Shown in pieces: positions 52,082 to 60,760 of a DNA stretch of 64,000 nucleotides. The first letter of the stretch is position 1. Each line of letters starts with the position of its first letter. The stretch is from Hominenteromicrobium mulieris (GTDB lineage Bacteria > Bacillota > Clostridia > Oscillospirales > Acutalibacteraceae): the NCBI RefSeq assembly GCF_020687165.1, contig NZ_JAJEQC010000001.1. One strand, 5' to 3'. Made by a program: the position numbers and the translations under genes. The notes beneath the pieces are model-generated. The model ran no database searches, had not been told where the DNA came from, and worked only from the letters and a program-made list of their open reading frames with translations.

Positions 52082-52147
52082 ATTTATTTCTCCTATCCTC
52101 ATGGTACTTTATCATTTATAATATAGCACATTTTCGCAGTTTAGACA

Positions 52148-52179
52148 AGAAAAGCCGCCCGGTTTTTACACCGAGCGGC
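52148..52179 (-). terminator. Terminator after the dehydrogenase gene
   Basis: A 10-base-pair stem with one mismatch (52154-52163 with 52170-52179), followed on the minus strand by TTTTCTT. Confidence 0.8.
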
Positions 52180-52218
52180 GAAATTCACTTGTTTCTTTTT
52201 AGTATTTTCTTGCTTTAA

Positions 52219-53244
52219 TCAGCAATAGAACTCCATCGGATACGTGAGATACTTGTTCGGGTCAAGCTGATCGGCAGTAACATAACCGGCCGGTGCACAA
52301 ATGAGGCTCGGCAGACGATTGACAACCGTCGCGCAAGTATGCTCAACGGTTGCAGGCTTCACAACATGGAACTCGGTGTTCGGCTCGCCGATGATTTGCC
52401 AATCGCACATATCGCCGTCTTCCGGGCCGTAGACCTTGCCGATGGTCTCCTCTTCGATGGTGATGCCCTGCATTGTCTCGATGGCCACGACGGCAGACAT
52501 GCCGATGCAGCGGCCGGCTTCGATGGTCTTGCCGAGCGTCTCGGAGTAAATGTCGTGATCGATGATGCACGGCACATGCTTCTGGTTGATAGACTTGATT
52601 GTCAGGCCAAGCTTATTGCAAATGGCTTCGCTGGCATTCCAAGCGTAGGACGGCTCAAAAATGTCCGGGTGCGCAATCCTCTGCTCAAACTCTTCTGGTG
52701 TCAGGTCGCAGCCATGCGCATTTGCGAGCGCTAATCCATATTCCTCTACGTTGTAGCTGTACGCGCCTTTAATCTTCGTAATTTTGTGGCAACCGCCCGC
52801 GACGAGCGCGACCATGTTGATCCAGAAGATATCCTGCATGCCGCTGCCCGTGATGGTGCAGTTATTCGCTTTAGCGATAGCGTCCAGACGGTTGACCTGA
52901 ACCGCAGAGGTCGTCCACGGATAAATCGCTTCTTCGCATGTCGTGATGACATTGAGTCCGCGTGATACACATTTTTCCACATGGTCATAAATATCGCCGA
53001 TGAAGCTGAACAGCGTCACAATCGCAACATCTGCATCGCACTCATCGAGAACTTTATCCGCATTGTTCGAAATCAGTACGCCGGTCTTAAGGCCGAGACC
53101 CGCGAAATCACCGACATCCTGCCCGACGACCGCCGGGTTTACGTCGATCGCGCCGACAATCTGTGCGCCGTGCTCATGCAGATACCGAAGAATGTACTTG
53201 CTCATTTTGCCGCAGCCATACTGCACAACTCTGATTTTTTCCAC
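52219..53244 (-). CDS. NAD(P)-dependent dehydrogenase, DapB-like / 2,4-diaminopentanoate dehydrogenase-like
   Basis: A 341-residue protein with an N-terminal Rossmann fold (VVQYGCGKMSKYILRYL) and a C-terminal domain that follows the dihydrodipicolinate reductase-like layout of Ord, the 2,4-diaminopentanoate dehydrogenase of the clostridial ornithine pathway. A central GSGMQDIFWINMVALVAGG stretch fits the group. Ornithine-pathway partners are not present in this window, so the substrate is open. The start is a GTG at 53244, eight bases after AGGAGG; the longer frame to 53325 is not supported. Confidence 0.65.
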   Translation of the reverse strand: MEKIRVVQYGCGKMSKYILRYLHEHGAQIVGAIDVNPAVVGQDVGDFAGLGLKTGVLISNNADKVLDECDADVAIVTLFSFIGDIYDHVEKCVSRGLNVITTCEEAIYPWTTSAVQVNRLDAIAKANNCTITGSGMQDIFWINMVALVAGGCHKITKIKGAYSYNVEEYGLALANAHGCDLTPEEFEQRIAHPDIFEPSYAWNASEAICNKLGLTIKSINQKHVPCIIDHDIYSETLGKTIEAGRCIGMSAVVAIETMQGITIEEETIGKVYGPEDGDMCDWQIIGEPNTEFHVVKPATVEHTCATVVNRLPSLICAPAGYVTADQLDPNKYLTYPMEFYC

Positions 53245-53394
53245 AAGAACTTCCTCCTTTGATTTGGATTTCAAATTTATCTTCGCGGGACATCCCGCTT
53301 GTCTTCGCTTATAGTATATCCTCATCTTAGTTTAGAGTCAAGGAAGTTTTGTGAAATTTTTATTAATCTTTTATTCGTAGAATTCTACCGACAC

Positions 53395-53510
53395 TTGAAG
53401 CTGCAAAAATATATGCACACCAACCTATACCGGAAAAGCTTAAGCCTTCGTAAAACCAAGATTGATCGGATTGATGCGCGAGCCATTGCAACGATGCTAA
53501 TGTCTAAAAG
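53395..53510 (+). pseudogene. Remnant of an IS110-family transposase
   Basis: Within the 408-base space between the dehydrogenase and tRNA-Leu, about 35 codons read in one frame as YMHTNLYRKSLSLRKTK followed by IDRIDARAIATMLM, which matches the conserved DEDD-domain region of IS110-type transposases (K-T-K-x-D-x-x-D-A). There is no start, no rest of the gene and no recognisable ends, so it is a decayed fragment. The remainder of this 408-base stretch shows no gene. Confidence 0.7.
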
Positions 53511-53601
53511 AACGATATGCAGAAAACTCGCTTTCAATATCTTCGTTATAGTTGCGCAAATTTGGTGATGTAGGAGGGCAGTATACAAACGCGCAAAACA
53601 T

Positions 53602-53645
53602 AAAAAAGCCCGCAAACCCAGCCATTTCAAGGGATTGCGAGCCTT
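53602..53645 (-). terminator. Terminator of tRNA-Leu
   Basis: An imperfect stem (53606-53619 with 53631-53645, one bulge and one mismatch) followed on the minus strand by six T. Confidence 0.65.
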
Positions 53646-53652
53646 TGAGGTG

Positions 53653-53739
53653 TGGTGCCGGTGGCGGGGGTCGAACCCGCACGATGTTGCCATCAACGGA
53701 TTTTGAGTCCGTCTCGTCTGCCAATTCCAACACACCGGC
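53653..53739 (-). tRNA. tRNA-Leu (CAA anticodon)
   Basis: The acceptor stem pairs GCCGGTG (5' end at 53739) with CACCGGC, followed by discriminator A and an encoded CCA (53653-53655). The anticodon loop is CTCAAAA, giving anticodon CAA for UUG codons. A long variable arm, the GGTTCGA T-loop and 84 bases without CCA fit a class II tRNA. Confidence 0.95.
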
Positions 53740-53751
53740 TTAACAAAATTT

Positions 53752-53780
53752 ATTATACGTTAAACCGGTGGAAAAAGCAA
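53752..53780 (-). promoter_or_regulatory. Predicted tRNA-Leu promoter (AAACACTTGC type)
   Basis: TTGCTT (53775-53780), 17-base spacer, TATAAT (53752-53757) on the minus strand, with an A-tract upstream. Confidence 0.75.
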
Positions 53781-53804
53781 GTGTTTTTTTAATTATTTCG
53801 AATT

Positions 53805-55304
53805 TTATTCGTTTGCGGGCACAGAAACGTCAAAATAACGGTACTTTGCTTCGCAGTTCCCCTGCGCCGTAAGGCCCACAAAGCAGCCCGTAAACGTGCA
53901 GTTCATGCACTCTGTGGAAAGCAGCTGCGTGCTGCCGGTGCCGATCTCTTTCATCTCTTCCCCGGCTTTACCCGCAAGGAACGTATAGCGCAGGCGGTTG
54001 GCCTGGATGCACAGCGTCAGCGTGTCCGTTTCCGGGAAGAACACCGGCTCGCTCTCGATCAGCATATCAACCACGCGGCGGCGCAGCGTGACCTCCATAC
54101 CGCCGTTTTTACGCTCGGCAAACAGCTCATAGTGGTGCTCGTTCGTGTGGAAAACCGTCATGCCCGCTTTGCCGTCGCCGGAAAGCGTCATTTCGGTCGT
54201 ATAGTTCAAACCAAACTGCTGTTGGCGCACACCGAAGAATGTGACCGTCTTCAGCTCGTCAAGCGTCGCTTCGCTGCCGCGCAGTGTAACGCCGCTCTTA
54301 TCAAATGTATACTTCATGCGGTCGGGTGTGCGCAGATAGCTCCAGCGCGGTGCAGGTGCAGCTGTGTTGAAATCATCGTGCCAACTGCGCGCAACACGCA
54401 CGTCTCCTTCGCCCTCTGCCGTCATGATGGGCTGAATCTCTTTGCCACCGTATACGACCGGCCAGCCGTTCTCATCCCATGTAACCGGCGCAATCATCGT
54501 CTCGCGGCCGGTGTGATGCAGCATGAAAACAGACGGGCGAATGCCGTGAAACACCATCCACCATTTACCCTCCGGCGTCTCTACAAGGTCGGCATGTCCG
54601 AGCGCCTGAAACTCCACGCGGTGTGCATTGCGGTGCGTGAGGATTGGGTTGCGCGGACAGGATTCGAACGGACCCCACACGCTTCTACTGCGCGCAATGG
54701 TCTCCATGTGGCCGTACTCCGTACCGCCCTCGGCGATCATCAAATAATACCAGTCGCCAATACGGTACATGTGCGGTCCCTCCGGGCATTTGCCGCCGGT
54801 GCCGTACCAAATGCACTTTGTCTCGCTCAGCTTTGCGCCGGTCTCAAGATCAATCTCAAACTGTCCGATGCAGTTGTTGCCGTTTTCGTCCGTATGTGTG
54901 CCGGTGTAATATACCCTGCCGTCCGCATCCCAGAACAAAGACGGGTCAATGCCCTGATGGTCGATCCAGATCGGGTCGGACCACTCGCCGCGGATGTCAT
55001 CTGTCCACACAAAAAAATTGCCGCCGCCTGTCACATTCGTCGTGATCATATAGAATCGGCCGTCGTGGTAGCGGATCGTCGGCGCAAAAATACCGCCGGA
55101 GGTGCGGCAATCCGCCAGCGGCAGCTGGCTTTCGCGCGTCAAAACATAGCCGAGCTGCTCCCAATGCAGCAGGTCACGGCTATGCCAAAGCGGCACGCCC
55201 GGAAAAAACTCAAACGAGCTGTTGACAAGATAATAGTCTTCACCTACGCGGCAAATACTCGGGTCCGGGTAAAAACCCGGCAGGATTGGATTTTCGTATG
55301 TCAT
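53805..55304 (-). CDS. Glycoside hydrolase family 43 (beta-xylosidase/arabinofuranosidase-like)
   Basis: A 499-residue GH43 enzyme, likely removing xylose or arabinose from hemicellulose oligosaccharides. The five-bladed propeller carries the three acids: Asp14 in PGFYPDPSI (base), Asp119 in GIDPSLFWD (pKa modulator) and Glu174 in CPEGPHMY (acid). The C-terminal beta-sandwich domain (from about residue 310) fits the xylosidase subgroup. There is no signal peptide, so it works on imported sugars. GGAGG precedes the ATG. A second glycosidase (GH2) is 6 kb away. The gene is transcribed alone between tRNA genes. Confidence 0.92.
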   Translation of the reverse strand: MTYENPILPGFYPDPSICRVGEDYYLVNSSFEFFPGVPLWHSRDLLHWEQLGYVLTRESQLPLADCRTSGGIFAPTIRYHDGRFYMITTNVTGGGNFFVWTDDIRGEWSDPIWIDHQGIDPSLFWDADGRVYYTGTHTDENGNNCIGQFEIDLETGAKLSETKCIWYGTGGKCPEGPHMYRIGDWYYLMIAEGGTEYGHMETIARSRSVWGPFESCPRNPILTHRNAHRVEFQALGHADLVETPEGKWWMVFHGIRPSVFMLHHTGRETMIAPVTWDENGWPVVYGGKEIQPIMTAEGEGDVRVARSWHDDFNTAAPAPRWSYLRTPDRMKYTFDKSGVTLRGSEATLDELKTVTFFGVRQQQFGLNYTTEMTLSGDGKAGMTVFHTNEHHYELFAERKNGGMEVTLRRRVVDMLIESEPVFFPETDTLTLCIQANRLRYTFLAGKAGEEMKEIGTGSTQLLSTECMNCTFTGCFVGLTAQGNCEAKYRYFDVSVPANE

Positions 55305-55400
55305 GTGTACGCCTCCAAATTTAAACGTTTGGGCATATTGCTCTTACTTCTTTTTCACTCTATAATAGTATATAGTCTGCGTTATCAAAATGCAATGCGG

Positions 55401-55437
55401 ATAAAAGAAAAACCCGGATAACTTCCGTTATCCGGGT
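55401..55437 (-). terminator. Terminator of tRNA-Ser
   Basis: A perfect 11-base-pair stem (55412-55422 with 55427-55437) followed on the minus strand by TTTTTCTTTT, directly after the tRNA. Confidence 0.92.
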
Positions 55438-55439
55438 AC

Positions 55440-55525
55440 TGGCGGAGAGGATGCGACTCGAACGCACAATGCCTTGCGGCACACCACATTTCCAATGTGG
55501 CTCCTTACCATTAGAATACCTCTCC
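55440..55525 (-). tRNA. tRNA-Ser (GGA anticodon)
   Basis: The acceptor stem pairs GGAGAGG (5' end at 55525) with CCTCTCC, followed by discriminator G and encoded CCA (55440-55442). The anticodon loop TTGGAAA between five-base-pair stems gives anticodon GGA for UCC and UCU codons. A long variable arm (TGCCGCAAGGCA) marks a serine-type class II tRNA. Confidence 0.95.
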
Positions 55526-55539
55526 AAGCGACGGGTATT

Positions 55540-55568
55540 ATTATAGCGCATGTCTTTCAAAAATGCAA
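55540..55568 (-). promoter_or_regulatory. Predicted tRNA-Ser promoter (AAACACTTGC type)
   Basis: TTGCAT (55563-55568), 17-base spacer, TATAAT (55540-55545) on the minus strand, with a long A-tract upstream of the -35 box. Confidence 0.75.
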
Positions 55569-55836
55569 GTGTTTTTTCAAAAAAAATTCATTTTATTTTC
55601 TTTTAGGCAATATTATGCGAAATATTTGCACATTTATATATTAAAACTATATAGCAGGCTATATCTTTCTCATTCAATTGTATGGCTCACGTATATTTTA
55701 TGTAAAATTCGGCGAAAACAGGGTGCTTTTTCCTCTCGGGTTTGCTATAATAAAGTAAATATCTCAAGAATTCTTGCGGGCCCGCTTTCGGCGGCGCTCC
55801 GATTTAGTTGCTCTACATTGAAAGGCGGTGCTCATA
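55569..55836 (+). promoter_or_regulatory. AT-rich region upstream of ppx
   Basis: No gene is visible. The stretch is markedly AT-rich until about 55760. TATAAT at 55746-55751 is a candidate -10 box for ppx-ppk, with no good -35 box. A run of GC-rich sequence at about 55776-55800 could form a small hairpin in the leader. Confidence 0.4.
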
Positions 55837-57390
55837 TTGAATAAAAAACTTCCGGGCGGGCCGGCTGCGGTCATCGAGATCGGCTCCAGTGCGGTGCGCA
55901 TGCGTGTCTCGCAGTTAAAGCACGGCGAGATCGAAATGCTGGATTCTCTCGAATACCCTGTGTTCTTCGGCCACGAGGTCTTCACCACGGGACGCATCAG
56001 CTTTGAAAGCCTGCGCCAACTCTCCTCTATCCTCACAAAATTCACAACGGCGCTGGAGGGCTACAACTGCAAAAACGTGCGCGTGGTCTCCTCCACCGTG
56101 ATGCGCGAGGCGGAAAACCGCTCGTTCGTCATCGATCAACTCAAAATTCACAACAATCTGCACTTGGAAATTCTGGAATACAGCGAAGAAAAAGCGCTCA
56201 TCTGCTCCGAGATTATCCGGCTTTTAAAAGAAGAAAGCAAGATCGAGATGAAAGACGCGCTCATCGCGTATGTCGGCACGGGCAGCATCGGCGTTGCGCT
56301 GTACGACGGCAAGGCAATCTGCACCTCGCAGAATATCCCCATCGGCTCCTTAAAGCTGCACGATGCCCTCGGTGCGCTCAGCCGCGAGTGCGACGATTTT
56401 TACCCCGCGGTCGAAGAATATCTCGACATCATTTTAAACCGCGTCGATATTCCGAAAAAAGACATTCGCAGCATCATTTTGACGGGTTCCGATCTGGAGC
56501 TTGTTGCCTCCGTGTGCGGCGCCGAAAAAAGCGGCGACCTTTACACCATCTCCGCAAAGAAAATGCACGCGGCGTATAAGGAAATCCGCATGATGTCCCA
56601 CTCCGCCATCGCACGCCGTTACAACATTTCCGAGGAGCTTGCCGAAATTCTCTACACAGCGCTTTCTATATATACCGGCATGCTGCGCCTTTCGGACGGC
56701 GTGCAGAAGGTCATTTGCCCGGATATCGATATTTGCGATGCCATCACACGCCACATGCTCGTGCCGGGCGCGCAAAAAGAATACATTGCGCAAACAAACG
56801 AAAGCGCCATTGTTTCCGCAAAACGCATCGCGGCAAAATACAACTGCCACGGCGCACATTCCGACGCCATTTCAGAGTTTGCATGCACGCTTTTCGACAA
56901 ATTCAAAAACCTGCACGGTCTGTCAAGTGACAAAAAAATCATTTTGCAGCTCACGTCCATTCTGCACAGCTGCGGTCAATACATCAACGTGCGCATGCCG
57001 AACCAGTGCTCATTCGACCTCATTAAGGATCTCGACATTTTCGGCCTCACGCACGAACAAATTCTGCTCACGGCATTCGTCGCCGGCAGCGATGAGTTCA
57101 CCATGCCGAATGTTGCCGATGCAGGTGCAATCCCGATGACGGAAGAACGCCGTTTGGAAATCTTAAAGCTCGTTGCCATCTTCCGCCTTGCAAACGCGCT
57201 CGATAAATCGAAGCGCCGTAAGCTGCGCATCAGTAAAATCCGCATTACAAACGAAAAGCTGGAGATCAAAGCCGTCGCTTCCGGCAGTGCCCTGCTCGAA
57301 AAATGGGCGTTTGAGGAATGCGCCGGTCTCTTTAAGGAAGTATTCGGTCTCAGCCCCGAGCTGCAAATCAAAAGCGAGCTGCTGAAATAA
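55837..57390 (+). CDS. ppx: Ppx/GppA-family phosphatase with C-terminal HD-type domain
   Basis: A 517-residue exopolyphosphatase-type enzyme that shortens polyphosphate or removes phosphate from pppGpp. The ASKHA fold begins VIEIGSSAVRMRVSQL and continues with a weak second phosphate loop (YVGTGSIGVALYDG). The C-terminal half (from about residue 310) has the helical HD-like layout (LQLTSILHSCGQYI). The start is uncertain: a TTG at 55837 is eight bases after AAAGGCGG, while a GTG at 55828 overlaps that site. The ppk gene follows by 16 bases, which supports a polyphosphate role. Confidence 0.85.
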   Translation: MNKKLPGGPAAVIEIGSSAVRMRVSQLKHGEIEMLDSLEYPVFFGHEVFTTGRISFESLRQLSSILTKFTTALEGYNCKNVRVVSSTVMREAENRSFVIDQLKIHNNLHLEILEYSEEKALICSEIIRLLKEESKIEMKDALIAYVGTGSIGVALYDGKAICTSQNIPIGSLKLHDALGALSRECDDFYPAVEEYLDIILNRVDIPKKDIRSIILTGSDLELVASVCGAEKSGDLYTISAKKMHAAYKEIRMMSHSAIARRYNISEELAEILYTALSIYTGMLRLSDGVQKVICPDIDICDAITRHMLVPGAQKEYIAQTNESAIVSAKRIAAKYNCHGAHSDAISEFACTLFDKFKNLHGLSSDKKIILQLTSILHSCGQYINVRMPNQCSFDLIKDLDIFGLTHEQILLTAFVAGSDEFTMPNVADAGAIPMTEERRLEILKLVAIFRLANALDKSKRRKLRISKIRITNEKLEIKAVASGSALLEKWAFEECAGLFKEVFGLSPELQIKSELLK

Positions 57391-57406
57391 CGAAAGGACG
57401 GAAACC

Positions 57407-59521
57407 ATGTCTGATAAAAAGAATTACTATTATAACCGCGAGCTGAGCTGGATGGACTTCAACGCGCGCGTTTTGGAAGAAGCCCAAAAGAAAGATAACC
57501 CCCTCATGGAGCGTTTGCGCTTCCTTGCCATCACCGGCTCCAACCTTGATGAATTCTTCATGGTGCGCGTGGCCGGTGTAAAAAGCCAGGTCGCCTCAAA
57601 CTACACAAAGCCGGATGATTCCGGCATGACGCCGAAGGAACTTCTCTCAGCGCTCGATAAAAAGACGCACGCCTTTATGGAAAAGCAGTATTCCTGCCTA
57701 TACCGCTCTATTTTGCCGGTCCTCAAAAAGCAGGCGGAAATCGAGTTCCGCACGCCGGAAAAGCTCACGCACGAGCAAAGAGCCTTTACGGACGAGTATT
57801 TTCACCGCGTGCTGTTCCCCGTGCTGACGCCGCTCGCCGTAGACAGCAGCCGCCCGTTCCCGATGCTCGCAAATAAAAGTCTGAACCTCGCCGTGCGCCT
57901 TTCTTCCAAGGAAAACAAGGGTGAAAAGTGCTTTGCCGTCGTGCAGGTGCCGTCCATTCTGCCGCGCTTTACGGAGCTGCCCGCAGACGGCGACACACGC
58001 TGCTTCATTCTGCTCGAGGACATCATCACCGATTATCTTGAGGAGCTTTTCGAGCTGCACGAGATTAAAGCCGTGTGCCCGTTCCGCATCACGCGCAACT
58101 CCGATCTCACCATCGACGAGGAAGCGGACGACTTTATGTATGAGATTGAAAAGTCCATCAAGCGTCGTAAGCGCGGCCGTCCCGTGCGCTTGGAGCTCTT
58201 GCAGCACACCGATGAAGATACCCGCAAATTTCTCATAAAAGCGCTGAACATCAATGAAAGCGGCATCTACGAGGTGCAGGGACCCATTGACCTCACGTTC
58301 TTCTCAAAATTTGCGAATATCCCGGGCTGCGAAAAGCTCTGTTTTGCACCCATTCGTCCCACCACACCCCCGGGCGATTTCTTCGGCTACACCGATATTT
58401 TTAAGGCCATCCGTGAGGGCGACCGCCTTGTTCACCATCCATATGAGACATTCGACTGTGTCGTGCAGTTCATCGCACAAGCCGCAGAAGACGAAAACGT
58501 ACTTGCCATCAAGCAGACGCTCTACCGCGTCAGCGGCAACTCGCCCATCATCGCGTCGCTCATCAAAGCCGCCGAAAACGGCAAACAGGTCACGGTGCTT
58601 GTCGAGCTGAAAGCGCGCTTTGACGAAGAAAACAACATCAACTGGGCAAAGAAGCTCGAAAAAGCCGGCTGCCACGTCATTTACGGTCTGACCGGCCTCA
58701 AGACCCACTGCAAAATTGCGCTTATCGTGCGCCGCGAAGAAGACGGCATCCGCCGCTACCTGCACCTCGGCACCGGCAACTACAACGACTCCACCGCGAA
58801 AATTTATACCGACCTCGGCCTGTTCACCTGCAACGAGCAGTTCGGCGCAGACGCGTCCTCCCTTTTCAATGTCATCACCGGCTATTCCCGTCCGCCGGAG
58901 TACAAGCACTTCATCGTTGCGCCGCACGGCATGCGTAGCTTCTTTGAGTACATGATCCGTCAAGAGACCGAAAACGCCAAAAAGGGTTTGCCCAGCGGCA
59001 TCACGGTCAAAGTCAACTCCCTCGTTGACCCGAAGATCATCGAGCTTCTCTATGAAGCCTCCAAGGCCGGTGTGCGCGTGCAGCTTATTGTGCGCGGCAT
59101 CTGCTGCCTCATTCCGGGCATCGAAGGCGTCAGCGAGAACATCACTGTCATGAGCATTGTCGGTCAGCTTCTGGAGCACAGCCGTATCTTCCGCTTTGAA
59201 AATGCCGGCAACCCGCGCATTTATATGGGCAGCGCGGACTGGATGCCCCGCAATCTCGACCGCCGCGTGGAGCTTGTTTTCCCCATCGAGGACGAAACAC
59301 AGAAGGCCCGCGCCTTCGGCATTCTCGATACCATGCTGAGCGACACCACAAACGCCCGTTTCATGCAGAGTGATACAAGCTACGAGCACGTTGACCTGCG
59401 CGGCAAGAAAAAGATCAGCTCGCAGCTTACATTCTACCACGAAGCACAGGCGCGTCTGAAAGAGCTGCAGTCCATCGAAAAGGACAGCGTTTTGATCCCG
59501 ATTCACTCCGCGGAAGAATAA
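57407..59521 (+). CDS. ppk: Polyphosphate kinase 1
   Basis: Reversibly makes polyphosphate from ATP. The 704-residue protein starts YNRELSWMDFNARVLEEA, typical of PPK1, and its two phospholipase-D-like catalytic halves are visible: GLKTHCKIALIVRRE holds the histidine expected to be phosphorylated, and IYMGSADWMPRNLDRRVEL the second site. It is the second gene of a ppx-ppk operon (16 bases apart), so synthesis and breakdown of polyphosphate are encoded together. Confidence 0.96.
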   Translation: MSDKKNYYYNRELSWMDFNARVLEEAQKKDNPLMERLRFLAITGSNLDEFFMVRVAGVKSQVASNYTKPDDSGMTPKELLSALDKKTHAFMEKQYSCLYRSILPVLKKQAEIEFRTPEKLTHEQRAFTDEYFHRVLFPVLTPLAVDSSRPFPMLANKSLNLAVRLSSKENKGEKCFAVVQVPSILPRFTELPADGDTRCFILLEDIITDYLEELFELHEIKAVCPFRITRNSDLTIDEEADDFMYEIEKSIKRRKRGRPVRLELLQHTDEDTRKFLIKALNINESGIYEVQGPIDLTFFSKFANIPGCEKLCFAPIRPTTPPGDFFGYTDIFKAIREGDRLVHHPYETFDCVVQFIAQAAEDENVLAIKQTLYRVSGNSPIIASLIKAAENGKQVTVLVELKARFDEENNINWAKKLEKAGCHVIYGLTGLKTHCKIALIVRREEDGIRRYLHLGTGNYNDSTAKIYTDLGLFTCNEQFGADASSLFNVITGYSRPPEYKHFIVAPHGMRSFFEYMIRQETENAKKGLPSGITVKVNSLVDPKIIELLYEASKAGVRVQLIVRGICCLIPGIEGVSENITVMSIVGQLLEHSRIFRFENAGNPRIYMGSADWMPRNLDRRVELVFPIEDETQKARAFGILDTMLSDTTNARFMQSDTSYEHVDLRGKKKISSQLTFYHEAQARLKELQSIEKDSVLIPIHSAEE

Positions 59522-59524
59522 GGC

Positions 59525-59553
59525 TTGCATAGTTGTAAATAAAAGATTATAAT
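59525..59553 (+). promoter_or_regulatory. Predicted pfkA promoter
   Basis: TTGCAT (59525-59530), 17-base spacer and TATAAT (59548-59553), 67 bases before the start codon. Confidence 0.65.
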
Positions 59554-59619
59554 AGAATAAATTGAGCGGACTTCGGCGCGTTTTGCTGTCCGCACACCAC
59601 AACGAAAGGTTGAGGAACG

Positions 59620-60696
59620 ATGAAAAGAATCGGTATTTTAACAAGCGGCGGCGACTGTCAGGGCCTCAATGCCTCCATTCGCGGCGTTGCAAAGTCGCTT
59701 TACGAAGAATTCGGCAACGACGTAGAGATTTACGGCATCAAAGACGGCTATAAGGGGCTTATTTTCGGCGAATATAAGCTGATGAAACCGGAAGATTTCT
59801 CCGGCATCTTAACGCTCGGCGGTACCATTTTGGGTACCTCCCGCCAGCCGTTCAAGCTCATGCGCGTCATCGACGAAAACAGCGTCGATAAAGTCCAGAA
59901 CATGAAGGATAACTACAAGAAGATGAAGCTTGACTGCCTCGTTATCCTCGGTGGCAACGGCACACAGAAAACCGCAAACCTTCTGCGCGAGGAAGGCCTC
60001 AATGTCGTCTCCCTGCCGAAGACCATCGACAACGATGTCTGGGGCACCGATATGACATTCGGCTTCCACAGCTCCGTGGAGATTGCGACGAATGTCCTCG
60101 ACTGCATTCACACCACCGCCACCTCCCACGGCCGCATTTTCTGTGTGGAGATCATGGGGCACAAGGTCGGCTGGCTGCCGCTTTATGCCGGCATCGCGGG
60201 CGGTGCAGATGTGATTTTGCTGCCGGAGATCCCGTATGATATTGACAAAATCGCAAAAACATTGGATAATAGAATCGCAAACGGCAAGAAGTTCTCCATT
60301 CTCGCCGTAGCCGAGGGTGCGCTATCCAAGGAAGAAGCCGCCATGAAGAAGAAGGACTTCAAAAAGGCGCGTGCCGAAATGAAGTACCCGTCCATCGTGT
60401 ACCGCCTTGCGGACGAGCTTGCCTCCCGTGTGGATAACGAGATTCGTGTCTGCGTACCGGGTCATTTCCAGCGCGGCGGCAGCCCGTGCGCCTACGACCG
60501 CGTGCTCTCCACACGCTTCGGCGCGGCAGCCGCAAGGCTCATCCGCGAGAAGAACTACGGCAACATGGTCGGCCTTGTCAACGGCAAGATCGTCCCGGTG
60601 CCGCTCAGCGAGGTCGCAGGCAAGCTGAAAACCGTCCCGGTCGATTGCGAAGAAATCCTCGCAGCCCGTGAGATCGGCATTTCCTTCGGCGACTAA
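59620..60696 (+). CDS. pfkA: 6-phosphofructokinase, atypical active-site type
   Basis: Phosphorylates fructose 6-phosphate in glycolysis. The 358-residue protein has GILTSGGDCQGLNASI at the N-terminus. The phosphoryl-donor loop is GGNGTQ (111-116) where typical enzymes have GGDGS, and the fructose-6-phosphate motif is PKTIDND (133-139) with Lys134, as in PPi-dependent or atypical ATP-dependent enzymes. Gly114 favours ATP over pyrophosphate, so donor choice is uncertain. EIMGHKVGW replaces the usual MGR. GAAAGG precedes the ATG and a consensus-like promoter is upstream. Confidence 0.9.
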   Translation: MKRIGILTSGGDCQGLNASIRGVAKSLYEEFGNDVEIYGIKDGYKGLIFGEYKLMKPEDFSGILTLGGTILGTSRQPFKLMRVIDENSVDKVQNMKDNYKKMKLDCLVILGGNGTQKTANLLREEGLNVVSLPKTIDNDVWGTDMTFGFHSSVEIATNVLDCIHTTATSHGRIFCVEIMGHKVGWLPLYAGIAGGADVILLPEIPYDIDKIAKTLDNRIANGKKFSILAVAEGALSKEEAAMKKKDFKKARAEMKYPSIVYRLADELASRVDNEIRVCVPGHFQRGGSPCAYDRVLSTRFGAAAARLIREKNYGNMVGLVNGKIVPVPLSEVAGKLKTVPVDCEEILAAREIGISFGD

Positions 60697-60760
60697 ATTC
60701 GCACAAAACGTCAAAAGAGACGTTTTAATAAAAAGGATTGTATTGAAAGGATTGACCCAC

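Noticed and set aside
53299..53568. The whole 89-codon frame as a real gene
   Set aside because: Only the central part resembles a transposase; the ends are random-looking, the start has no ribosome binding site, and it is best seen as a decayed fragment.
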